Of a DNA stretch of 64,000 nt, positions 30,843-44,500 are shown piece after piece. A program made the position numbers and the translations under genes. The stretch spans positions 9,801,665-9,865,664 of the forward strand of contig CM044959.1 in the NCBI GenBank assembly GCA_024516035.1. Reading direction: 5' to 3'. Each line of letters begins with the position of its first letter. Within the stretch, counting starts at the first letter, position 1. A model generated the notes under the pieces. It saw only the letters and a list, made by a program, of their open reading frames with translations. It was not told where the DNA came from and ran no database searches. This DNA comes from Bactericera cockerelli. Taxonomy: Eukaryota; Arthropoda; Insecta; Hemiptera; Triozidae.

Positions 30843-31512
30843 TACCTGTTTCTTGAACGTGAACCCATACCCCGCCGTGGTGGCGGTGCCCACATACTCT
30901 CCGTTCCTGTAGATGGGCTCGCCCCCCCCCCCCCCCACGTAGCTTGCCCATAGGATAGTAAACAAGCGCCCACATCTTACCTGTTTCTTGAACGTGAACC
31001 CATACCCCGCCGTGGTGGCGGTGCCCACATACTCGCCGTTCCTGTAGATGGGCTCGCCCCCCCCCCACGTATCTTGCCCATAGGATAGTAAACAAGCGCC
31101 CACATCTTACCTGTTTCTTGAACGTGAACCCATACCCCGCCGTGGTGGCGGTGCCCACATACTCGCCGTTCCTATAGATGGGCTCGCCCCCCCCCCGCGC
31201 CCACAACTTACCTGTTTCTTGAACGTGAACCCATATCCCGCCGTGGTGGCGGTGCCCACATACTCTCCGTTCCTGTAGATGGGCTCACCCCCCCCCCCCC
31301 CCCCCCCCCCAGTAGCTTGCCCATAGGATAGTAAACAAGCGCCCACAACTTAGGGTTGGGTGGAAGAGATTGCCACAGGCAATAACCCCGCCCTTTAGGT
31401 AGGACATTATTGTTGTATTCTTTTTTTTTACTTATTTATTTTGTCATTTGTTTGTTTTTCTTTTTCTTTTCTTAATTTTATACTGTTACTTGTACTTTGT
31501 CCTCCTAATAAA

Positions 31513-31546
<34 letters not shown>

Positions 31547-32492
31547 TTACCTGTTTCTTGAACGTGAACCCATATCCCGCCGTGGTGGCGGTGCCCACAT
31601 ACTCGCCGTTCCTGTAGATGGGCTCGCCGCCCCACGCCCACAGCTCCGTGTCCGTGTCATGCTCGCCCACCAGCAGCTGGATGTACATTCGCTTCACCCC
31701 CTCCTCCCGCTGGCGGAGCAGGGCGTCCTTGCCGATGAAGTTGATGCCTTTCTGTAATACAATACAGTACCATACAATACAATTCACAATATCATACAAT
31801 ACAATAAAATTCTCAGGTAGAATTATCTTAGGGGAGGTGTTACATCGTGTACCAATTGTACCATACTAATGTTAAATTTTTTTTTTATCATATTTGTGTT
31901 CATCACTTTTGTGATATTACAACTACTCAAACTTGCTTTACTAAATCTACGCTGAAACCGGGACTTGAACCACCGACCTCCAGGTTACTTGTCTCCTACC
32001 TTATCGATCAAGCTAATGAGGTCGGTGTTATACAATACAATACAATACTCTGTTTATCATGCGAGAATGAGACCAAGGTCTGACTTTTAAAACAGGCTTA
32101 AAATCACAGAGGCGATAAAAATAGTTGTATTAAAAATTGGTTTGGTCAATTTGTTTCTTAAGTAAATTTTCATTAATTTGTTGTTGAGGCTTTTCTCACT
32201 GTACAGATTCAGCAGATAAGCTGAATTGGAAACTATGTATTGGTATTGGTATAAGTAGGGCTGTCGGCTACGAAAGCTCTTTGTCACTGCGACCTTAAAT
32301 AGATCTTTTGTGACATGCCCCTGTAACTCTAAAAGAGATCAAAGCTATTAATGTAGCTTAAGATTTTTTTAGGACTGATTTCGGTGACTTCCTTAAGTGT
32401 TAAGATAAGCCTTGAGAAGTGTTTCAGTCGAGCGTGTGAGGCTGCTCCACATTCACAGAGAATGTGTTTTGCTGTCTTTATGGCCTTTTTAC

Positions 32493-32523
<31 letters not shown>

Positions 32524-35500
32524 GGCAAACACAGATTACTTACATCGCCACAACTCCTCGGCCAAAATAGTCCATCAATTCATTGCCCTCAATTATAATC
32601 TGATTAAATATAAAACAGAATATTTCAAGTACCACCCTGAACCTATTTTGGAAAATACAATAGCAAAATTATACTGGGACACAACAATTATAACCGACCG
32701 AAGAATCGAAGCAAACCGGCCAGACATTGTTTTCCTTGACAAAATAAACAAGAAAGTCAAGTTGATCGACATCGCTCATCCCGCGGATCACAACATCACC
32801 ACGACCACCGCTGTCAAGATCCACAAGTATCAAGATCTGGCCATAGAGATATCCAACATGTGGAATGTGGAATCTGTCGAAAAAGATCCCAGTCGTCATG
32901 TCTACCAATGGTCTGATTCACCCAAGCTTCTACATCCACTCGAAGAAAATTGCACTACCACCTTCCCTTGTCCACCAGATCCAGAAATCAATTCTTCTTG
33001 AAAACTGCCGTCTTGTTCGCAAATTTCTATCACATTCTCCTGACTCCTGACTCAAATCAATAATTTAATCTATGTTTGCTATGAAAATAGCCCATAGATT
33101 CAAAATGTAACATACCATTGTAATATGAGAAATAAAATGAAATAGTAATAATAATAGAAAATCATATAAGGGCAAAGTTTTATAAGTAAAGCTATTAAGC
33201 CCAGAACTGCATTTTACAGGGACTGCATTTTAGGTCTTGAGCAATGCCCATTTGTTTAGACGGTAGTTAACTTATCCATTTCAGGGTTTGTTTCGTTCTC
33301 AATATACGCAATGCTCCTCAGTCTCACTCTTTTTATTATTATTTTTAAAGGTAAATGTGCCCCGGAACCGCTTTCGCATTACTTCAGGTAATGACTCAAT
33401 GGGTTCTAAAAAAGGCTGTGAACACTCATTTATTTTTACTGTAGGTATTTTAACTTATCCATCTCAGGGTTTGTTTCGTCCGCAATTCACGACTCCTCAG
33501 TCCCACTCACATCGAACTTGACCCGCCAGGACCGCCCACACTCGAGCGGCGTCGTGGCGGTGTCCAGATCCTGGCCCCAGAAGGCGTACAGCTTCTCCAC
33601 TCGGAGTGCCCGCATGGCGTAGTAGCCGCTGTGGCGGATGGCGTACTGGCGGCCGGCGCTCATCAGACTCGTGTACACGTGCAGGGCGAACTGGAACCAA
33701 GGAAATGATAATAATATTTGAGGGGGTTAGGCGCCAAGTGACATAAAGTTAAATTTGAGTATTTCGAGGCCAAAGTTTTTTTATTACAGTAATTGAGTCA
33801 TTTCAAGGATAGGGTTTTACTTATTACAGTCTCATCAGTTAGATAAAATTCTATTTCCTCTTGCTACATAATAAAATTCAGTCTCATCTTTCCAGTGGTA
33901 TACAGTGGAAGAGAATGCCGTTGGCATTAGCACCGCCCTTGATCAAGTTTTGTTTTGTTAATTTTAATTTCTATGTATGTATATATTCTATGTTATTTGT
34001 AAATAAAACTTGATCAAATATGTTTAATAATAATAATAATACATAACTCAGTTTCTCAAAAAATGTCACTTGTACCCCTTGGCGCCTAAACCTCTCATTT
34101 AGTAAAGTAATAATGGAATAGATTGGTGTCGGCATTAGCACCGCCCTTGATCAAGTTTTGTTCTATTAATTTCATTATCTATGTATTGTATATATTCTAT
34201 GTAAATAAAACTTGATCCAAAATGTTTAATAATACCTATGGATTGGGTTGGATGGTAGAGATTGCCTTAGGCAATAATCCCGCCCTTTGTGATTTATGTA
34301 AATAAATTTCAATAAAGAGTTTACTACTACCTATATCACCTAATTTGTACTGCCTGACCAGGACTATTAAAGTCCCATAATTCCAACAGTAAGCCCAAGA
34401 CATATTATTATGTGGTAAAAATCCCAAATGGGAGGATAACTTGTCATGTCCCGGCTGAGTTTCGAACTCGCAATCTCTGAATTACCAGACCGACGCCTTG
34501 ACCAATGAGTAACCGCTAATTTTTTTTTTAAATTGATCTGTTTTCACCGGGAAATTAACTTCTTTTTTTCACCTTAGATGGGGGTTGTAACATATAAAAT
34601 CCAATAATTTTGAGGTGCTGATTACGAATTTGACATTGGTTTTTAGCTAACTATTACCTTTGAGTCATTAGTGTCTGAATTTGACTTATTTTTGAGTGAT
34701 AAGGATAGTCGTGTGGTGTCACACCAGATTATTTAAATCCATTTTAAGAACTAGATCATTTCGAGATCATTTTAGTCACCGTGGCCGGGTAGCCAACTAG
34801 CTTCACACGCAGGTTCGATCCCTAAAAGGATACATTTTTTTTGCTGTGAACTCAAAAGTTACCGAGTCCACCCATACATAATATACAGGAAGTATAAAAC
34901 TCACCTCGTTAGGAATATACAGAACGTATCCCAGTTCTCCTGTATGAGTGAGGTTCATGGCTCGAATACCATTGGCTAACCCAACGTCCAATTCCTGGAA
35001 AAAAAGCATGCCAGGTTAAAAGAAAAGTTATCATATTTGTGTTAGTCACTTTCGTGATGTCACAACTACTCAAACTCGCTTTACTAAATCTACGCTGAAA
35101 CCGGGACTTGAACCACAGACCTTCGGGTTACAAGTCCGCGTTATTAATGATCAAGCTACTGAGGTCGGTAGGTTAAAAGAAACGGATGGCAGAATAGCCC
35201 TCTGATTGCAAAGAGCCAGCATTCATGACCCAGAAGAAACGTTTGTCTGGCTGTGGGACGTTAGGAAGACCAGTGGCTTTTTAACGTCCCCTCCCTAAAG
35301 GGCGGGGTTATTGCCTCTGGCAATCTCTTTATTATAATTATGCATCAGTTGATTATAATTATTTTATTTTTTTATTATAATTATGCATCAAAATCCTAGA
35401 AGTTTCTTAGGATTTTGTTGTGCGGTTTCATAAGTTTTTTTTGTCATTTTTATTTTAAAATTAGTTGTGCCCCGGAACCGCTTTCGCATTACTTCAGGGC

Positions 35501-38500
35501 ACTACCTTGTATTCATGGATTTTGTAATTTATTTGCTGTCAGTATTTGTTTGTATTTGTCCTTCGAATAAAGAATTCAATAATAAAAATACAGTATAATG
35601 TATTATCATCATCACAGGGTGGCGTCATCGTGAACGATGGTAGCCAGACAGTGGAGGAATGACTCAACACTTCTAGCACTGCTTTACAAAGAGGCTAATA
35701 ATTGACAAGGGTCCCCAGAACCAAGCCAATGCTGGTCTACTCGCTGTTTATAATCGCCCAGCCAGACTGCTGGTCTGCTCCCTGTCTATAGTTCTCCAGC
35801 TAGACTGCTTGTCTACCCCCTGTTTATATTCCCCCAGCCAGACATTTGTCGTGTCCCGGTTGGTTTTTGAACCCGCGATCTCTGGATTACCAGACATACA
35901 TATTTATTTTCAAATACCTTTTCATATAAGTAATAATGTCGTGTAATGCAAAAGTTCGCTGAGTTTTTAGATACCTAACAAATTTTAAGAAATATTTTTC
36001 AAGTCTTCAGTTTTAAGTCTTTTCAACACACTACACACTATAGTCACTACACACTACACATTCATGTACACCATACACTACACACTGGACATGGAAGGAG
36101 CCCAGAACAATGGTTCTGGGCGTCCAAAGGGTTCACTCATATCAATCCTTCCACCACCATGACATAACACATGGACACGGAAAAAAAAAAAATATAAGTA
36201 ACATACCTTGTAGGTGAAGAACGGGAAGTTCTCCGGACTGAGGTCCACCTCCGTGAGCTGGGAGAGGAGGGCGCGGGTGAAGGGGCCCATGATGCAGATG
36301 GCGGTGTAGGAGGAGGTGACGTCATTCACCGTGACGGAGCCATCCGCCGGCAGGTGGCGCTCGATCCACACGCGACAGCGCGTCTGCTGGATGGTGGGCG
36401 CGATCATCATGTAACTGACAGAATAAATAAATAATTGAATGTTCCGATCATCATGTAACTGACATGATAAATAAATAATAAATGTTAAGATCCACACCCG
36501 ACAGCGCGTCTGCTGTATGGTGGGCGCGATCATCATGTAACTGACAGAATAAATAAATAATAAAGCGATCATCATGTAACTGACGTAATAAATAAATAAT
36601 GAATGTTAAGATCCACACGCGACAGCGCGTCTGCTGTATGGTAGGCGCGATCATCATGTAACTGACATAAAAAATAAATAAAGAATGTTAAGATCCACAC
36701 TCGACAGCGATCATCATGTAGCTGACATAATAAATAAATAATGAATGTTAAGATCCACACGCGACAGCGCGTCTGCTGTATGGTGGGGGCGATCATCATG
36801 TAACTGACATAATAAATAAATAAAGAATGTTAAGATCCACACGCGACTGCGCGTCTGCTGTATGGTGGGAGCGATCATCATGTAACTGACATAATAAATA
36901 AATAATAAATGTTAAGATCCACACTCGACAGCGCGTCTGCTGTATGGTGGGCGCGATCATCATGTAGCTGACAGAATAAATAAATAATTAATGTTAAGAT
37001 CCACACTCGACAGCGCGTCTGCTGTATGGTGGGCGCGATCATCATGTAACTGACATAATAAATAAATAATAAATGTTAAGATCCACACTCGACAGCGCGT
37101 CTGCTGTATGGTGGGCGCGATCATCATGTAACTGACATAATAATTAAATAATAAATGTTCCAACCTCAGTAGGAAGGTAATCGCGTCTGCTGTATGGTGG
37201 GAGCGATCATCATGTAACTGATGTAATAAATAAATAATAAAGCGATCATCATGTAACTGACATAATAAATAAATAATAAAGCGATCATCATGTAACTGAC
37301 ATAATAAATAAATAATAAAGCGATCATCATGTAACTGACATAATAAATAAATAATAAAGCGATCATCATGTAACTGACATAATAAATAAATAATAAAGCG
37401 ATCATCATGTAACTGACGTAATAAATAAATAATAAAGCGATCATCATGTAACTGACATAATAAATAAATAATAAAGCGATCATCATGTAACTGTAATAAT
37501 AAATGTTCCGAGAACAATAATAATTGAATGGGTGAGTAGAAGAACCAGGAATGTCAAAAATCAATTTTTTTTTCTTTGTAGAATAAGAATGAATGTACTC
37601 TTTTCTATCATCTTTGTGAATATGAAGGAGAAATACCCCTTAAAAGTATAATTTTTTTCGATTTTAAAGTGGGGGAAGCGGAAAAAAATGTGATGTAAAA
37701 TAAGGAATGTAACAAAATCACTGACCATTTTTGCTAGCGGTATTAGTACCTAGTTGTGAGAATCTTGTCGAATAACAAGGAATGTAAAATTTAATTTTAT
37801 TATACTCATTAGCATCAGGAAAGCAAAAATAAGACAAATCTTATTTTTGCTTTCCTGAAAAGTCGATTTTTGACATTCCTGGTTCTTCTACTCACCCATT
37901 CAATTATCGATCATTCGGGCTGTCCCTCTGCTCGCAGCCGTATTTATGAACAGAAAACGCCGTTTGAGCATGGTCTGAAGCATGATTTCCTTTAATATTA
38001 TTGGCCAATTCCTTGCTTGAGACATTGCTCAGACAAAATTCGCTGTTCATAAATACGGTGTTAGACTCAGAGGTACTAGAAAAACTGTAAGGAGTCTACC
38101 TTATGAAGATGGAGCTGGATTACCAGTGATCTACTGTTAACTTGTATACCATTATTTCTTCTTTAAAGCGAAAAAAAATAATTATGGAACATAAATTTTC
38201 CTTTAACTGCGAAGTATTTTTTCGAATAAAGTTACAAATTTCTTCTGCATTTTTCTTTATAAAAATAAATGTGTCCGACCTCAGTAGGAAGAGAATGCCG
38301 TTGGCATTAGCACCGCCCTTGATCAAGTTTTGTTTTATTAATTTCAATTTCTATGTATGTATAAGTATATTATTATATTCTATGTCAATTGTAAATAAAA
38401 CTGGATCGAATAATAGCTTGATCGATAAGGCTGCAGACTTGTAACCTGGAGGTCGGTGGTTGAAGTCCCGTTTTCAGCGTAGATGTAGTAAAGAGAGTTT

Positions 38501-41500
38501 GGGTAGTTGTGATACCGCGAAAGTGATTAACACTAATATGATAAATTTAACTTTAAATAATAAATGTTCTAATTTCAGTAGCTTCATCGATAAGGCGGCG
38601 GACTTGTAACCTGGAGGTCGGTGGTTCAAGTCCCGGTTTCAGCGTGGATTGTGTAGTTGTGTTTGTGTGAAGCGAATTCAAGTAGTTATCGAGCTCAGAG
38701 CGCGCGATTAGCTCAGTGGTTAAGACTAGCGCGTTAAACCACTTAGACTACCAGTGCACATACTTACTGGTTATGAGCCAGACTGCAGTCATTCTCATAT
38801 CCTCCGTCATGGTTCTGCATGCCCGTGTGTATTCTACTTACTGGTTAGAAGCCAGACTGCAGTCATTCTCATAGCCTCCGTCATGGTTCTGCATGCCCGT
38901 GTGTATTCTACTTACTGGTTAGAAGCCAGGCGCACCAGACTGCAGTCATTCTCATAGCCTCCGTCATGGTTCTGCATGCCCGTGTGTATTCTACTTACTG
39001 GTTAGAAGCCAGACGCACCAGACTGCAGTCATTCTCATAGCCTCCGTCATGGTTCTGCATGCCCGTGTGTATTCTACTTACTGGTTAGAAGCCAGACTGC
39101 AGTCATTCTCATAGCCTCCGTCATGGTTCTGCATGCCCGTGTGTATTCTACTTACTGGTTAGAAGCAGACGCACCAGACTGCAGTCATTCTCATAGCCTC
39201 CGTCATGGTTCTGCATGCCCGTGTGTATTCTACTTACTGGTTAGAAGCACGCCCCAGACTGCAGTCATTCTCATAGCTCCGTCATGGTTCTGCATGCCGT
39301 GTGTATTCTACTTACTGGTTAGAAGCAGACGCACCAGACTGCAGTCATTCTCATAGCCTCCGTCATGGTTCTGCATGCCCGTGTGTATTCTACTTACTGG
39401 TTAGAAGCCAGACTGCAGTCATTCTCATAGCCTCCGTCATGGTTCTGCATGCCCGTGTGTATTCTACTTACTGGTTAGAAGCCAGACGCACCAGACTGCA
39501 GTCATTCTCATAGCCTCCGTCATGGTTCTGCATGCCCGTGTGTATTCTACTTACTGGTTAGAAGCCGACGCACAGACTGCAGTCATTCTCATAGCCTCCG
39601 TCATGGTTCTGCATGCCCGTGTGTATTCTACTTACTGGTTAGAAGCCAGACTGCAGTCATTCTCATAGCCTCCGTCATGGTTCTGCATGCCGTGTGTATT
39701 CTACTTACTGGTTAGAAGCCAGACGCAGACTGCAGTCATTCTCATAGCCTCCGTCATGGTTCTGCATGCCCGTGTGTATTCTACTTACTGGTTAGAAGCA
39801 GACGCACCAGACTGCAGTCATTCTCATAGCCTCCGTCATGGTTCTGCATGCCCGTGTGTATTCTACTTACTGGTTAGAAGCTAGACGCACCAGACTGCAG
39901 TCATTCTCATAGCCTCCGTCATGGTTCTGCATGCCCGTGTGTATTCTACTTACTGGTTAGAACAGACACCAGACTGCAGTCATTCTCATAGCCTCCGTCA
40001 TGGTTCTGCATGCCCGGTGTATTCTACTTACTGGTTAGAAGCCAGACTGCAGTCATTCTCATAGCCTCCGTCATGGTTCTGCATGCCCGTGTGTATTCTA
40101 CTTACTGGTTAGAAGCCAAGACTGCAGTCATTCTCATAGCTCCGTCATGGTTCTGCATGCCCGTGTGTATTCTACTTACTGGTTAGAGCAGACGCACCAG
40201 ACTGCAGTCATTCTCATAGCCTCCGTCATGGTTCTGCATGCCGTGTGTATTCTACTTACTGGTTAGAAGCCAGACTGCGTCATTCTCATAGCCTCCGTCA
40301 TGGTTCTGCATGCCCGTGTTATTTACTTACTGGTTAGAAGCCAGCAGACTGCAGTCATTCTATAGCCTCGTCTGGTTCTGCATGCCCGTGTGTATTCTAC
40401 TTATGTTAGAAGCGACACAGACTGCATCATTCTATAGCCTCCGTCATGGTTCTGCATGCCTGTGTATTCTACTTACTGGTTAGAGCAGCAGACTGCAGTC
40501 ATTCTCATAGCCTCCGTCATGGTTCTGCATGCCGTGTGTATTCTACTTACGGTTAGAAGCAGAGCACCAGATGCAGTCATTCTCATAGCCTCCGTCATGG
40601 TTCTGCATGCCCGTGTGTATTCTACTTATGGTTAGAAGCCAGACTGCAGTCATTCTCATAGCCTCCGTCATGGTTCTGCATGCCGTGTGTATTCTACTTA
40701 CTGGTTAGAAGCCAGACTGCAGTCATTCTCATAGCCCCGTCATGGTTCTGCATGCCCGTGTGTATTCTACTTACTAGTTAGAAGCCAGACGCACCAGACT
40801 GCAGTCATTCTCATAGCCTCCGTCATGGTTCTGCATGCCCGTGTGTATTCTACTTACTGGTTAGAAGCCAGACTGCAGTCATTCTCATAGCCTCCGTCAT
40901 GGTTCTGCATGCCCGTGTGTATTCTACTTACTGGTTAGAAGCCAGACGCACCAGACTGCAGTCATTCTCATAGCTTCCGTCATGGTTCTGCATGCCCGTG
41001 TGTATTCTACTTACTGGTTAGAAGCCAGACGCACCAGACTGCAGTCATTCTCATAGCCTCCGTCATGGTTCTGCATGCCCGTGTGTATGATACTGCCCAC
41101 TGGAACATCCACGTCATTGCTGCATAGGTACTGGAGAAGGTCCACCACTTCCAAACCTGGCGACTGAAAATATAGATGAGATTTTTTGGGAATCAACTTT
41201 TCATCATCATCATCATAGGATGGCGTCATCGTGAACGATGGTAGCCAGACAGTAGAAGAATGACTCAGCAGTTCTACCACTGTCTTTACAAGCAGGCTAA
41301 TAATTGACAAGGGCCCCCAGAACCAAGCCAATGCTGGTCTACTCTCTGTTTATAGTATCCAGCCAGACTGCTGGTCTACTCCCTGTTTATAGTCCCCCAG
41401 CCAAATGTTTCATGAAACATTAATGTTGGTATATGAAGATGGAAACGACCAGTTGAGAAGACAGTGATTTGAAAAAATGTTTTTTAGTTCACTGTTGAAT

Positions 41501-44500
41501 AGAATTTTACTGTCAGCGTCGATGGCGCGTCGAATACATCGGTTCTCGTAAGATCACCGAATTAAGTAAAGCCCAGCGAGGTGAAGACCCCCGTCCTGAC
41601 TATTTTGAATTCAGAACGTTAAAACCAAATAGAATCAACTGGTCACAGTAGATCTAATAGAGGTCGGTGTGGTAATTGGGGCTTCAATTGTGGAACTCTA
41701 ACCAGTTTATAATAATAATAATCAAGTGCACCGACTAATATCCTCCCCACGTTGTAAACAGAACAACACCCAGAGACTTGATCATAGATAATAATATCGC
41801 CTTATTTATACTGCCCGATTAAGACTATTGAGTCCCATTATTCCAGCAGTGAGCCCAAGACGTATTATTATGTGGTAAAAATCCCAAATGGGAAGATAAC
41901 TTGTCATGTCCCGACTGGGTTTCGAACCCGCTACCTCTGGAACCCCTGGATTCACAGAGTGCTAATCTCTTCCACCTAACTAAGGGTTGGGTGGAAGAGA
42001 ATTAGGTCATAATTATGTATCTATTTTGTTTATTTTTTTTTCTTGTTTATATTATTAATATCGTCAATTTTTATATTTAATTTGTACCATTATTTGTCTG
42101 TATATATGTTCTTCAGCCTATCAGAATTCTAAAACTGTAAATATGAGTATAATGTAAAATAGGCATTTTATAATATTTTGATAATTATATAAACTTAGAT
42201 TATTATTTTGTTACTACCTATTTTGCCACCTATTTTGGCTAAAAAGAGATAACTTTAGTAGGTATATTTTGAAACCCTTTTGTTTGTAAATTTATTTAAA
42301 TGATTAACTCTTCAATAAAGGCTATTTTATTTTATTTATTTATATATGTTCTACATTGTTGTATGTTCTACCTACTAATAAAGAGTTTCTAAATAAATAA
42401 ATAAATAAGCTACCGTGACAGACATCCTGATGAGAAAATCTCGATTAATAATAATAATAATACCTCTAGATCTAGCTTAGTGAACGAGGAGTAGTCAATG
42501 AGGCCCACAGATTAATAATAATAATACTCACCTCTAGATCTAGCTTAGTAAACGAGGAGTAGTCAATGAGGCCCACAGATTAATAATAATAATACTCACC
42601 TCTAGATCCAGCTTAGTAAACGAGGAGTAGTCAATGAGGCCCGCAGATTAATAATAATAATACTCACCTCTAGATCCAGCTTAGTAAACGAGGAGTAGTC
42701 AATGAGGCCCACAGATTAATAATACTAATACTCACCTCCAGGTCTAGCTTAGTAAATGAGGAGTAGTCAATGAGGCCCACAGATTAATAATAATAATACT
42801 CACCTGTAGATCCAGCTTAGTAAACGAGGAGTAGTCAATGAGGCCCACAGATTAATAATAATAATACTCACCTCTAGATCCAGCTTAGTAAATGAGGAGT
42901 AGTCAATGAGGCCCACAGATTAATAATAATAATACTCACCTCTAGATCCAGCTTAGTAAACGAGGAGTAGTCAATGAGGCCCACAGTTTAATAATAATAA
43001 TACTCACCTCTAGATCCAGCTTAGTAAATGAGGAGTAGTCAATGAGGCCCACAGATTAATAATACTAATACTCACCTCTAGATCCAGCTTAGTAAATGAG
43101 GAGTAGTCAATGAGGCCCACAGATTAATAATACTAATACTCACCTCTAGATCCAGCTTAGTAAACGAGGAGTAGTCAATGAGGCCCACAGTTTAACACTT
43201 AGACGACCGGGTGTACCACCGGTGGTACACGCATGTACTACGCCTGTGAATAGCCTAAACATCGCCGGTCCCACGGGAGAATTCACTAAAAACATGCCGG
43301 TCGTCTATGTGTTAATAATACTAATACTCACCTCTAGATCCAGCTTAGTAAACGAGGAGTAGTCAATGAGGCCCACAGTTTCCCGGCAAGCTTCGTACTC
43401 GTCCGCCACTAGGTCGAACCAGTGGGGCTTCCCGAAGGTGCCCGTGTAGGCACTGTGGCACTTGGAGGACTCATCCGCCGGCCATTCTGGGGAAACATGA
43501 TAGTTGGACATTATTTCTATTATTTTTCAAACTTCATCATCATAGGGTGGCGTCATCGCGAACGATGGTAGCCAGACAGTGGAGGAATGACTCAGCACTT
43601 CTACCACTGTCTTTACAAGGAGGCTAATAATTTACAAGGGCCCCCAGAACCAAGCCAATGCTGGTCTACTCCCTGTTTATAGTCCCCCAGGCAGACTGCT
43701 GGTCTACTCCCTGTTTATAGTCCCCCAGCCAGACTGCTGGTCTACTCCCTGTTTAAAGTCCCCCAGCTAGACTTTCAAACTTACATATATAAAATAAAAT
43801 AATAAAAGTTATCTCTTGTCTCTGAACATGAAAAATATTTCCGATTTCTAATATTAGAAATTTTCGGGAGTAAAATCAACATTAACATCATACACGTAAA
43901 TGCAATAATTGTATTATTGCGAGTGTATGATGTTAATGTTCAAGGGTAGTGTGGAAGAGAATGCCGTAGGCATTAGCACCGCCCTTCATCAAGTTTTGTT
44001 TAATAATTTCAACTTTGTTTCTTGTAAATTGTACATATTATACTATATTTTGTTAATAAAACTTGATTAAATCTGTTTAATAATAATAAAAGTGTATGCA
44101 AAAAAAGAGTACTCACTTTCAGCAAAGGACGGATCAAACCAGGTGGGCCTCTCGTACCCCATCACCTGCCCAAACACCGCCCCCGCTTCCTTGAGCTTGG
44201 GGAAGATAGGGGACATGCGCAGGTTGCGGCCAGTGGTGAACTCGTGAAAGGGATAGTGCAGCCCGTAGTGCAGACCTGAGCAGATATAAGTATAGGGGAC
44301 ATACAGTTGTAGGTATAGGGGACATATAGGTATAAGTATAGGGGACATACAGGTGTAAGTATAGGGGATATACTGGTGTAAGTATAGGGGACATGCGCAG
44401 GTTACGGCCTGTGGTGAACTCGTGAAAGGGATAGTGCAGCCCGTAGTGGAGACCTGAGCAGATATAAGTATAGGGGACATACAGGTGTAAGTATAGGGGA

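Noticed and set aside
36960..37564. 185-codon minus-strand frame of FIIYLLCQLHDDR repeats
   Set aside because: Off-frame translation of the acceptor array; the true exon frame gives YMMIAPT.
38755..41014. CRISPR-like array of regular repeats
   Set aside because: Units are contiguous tandem copies without unique spacers and are clearly PDPR exon end plus donor; the genome is eukaryotic.
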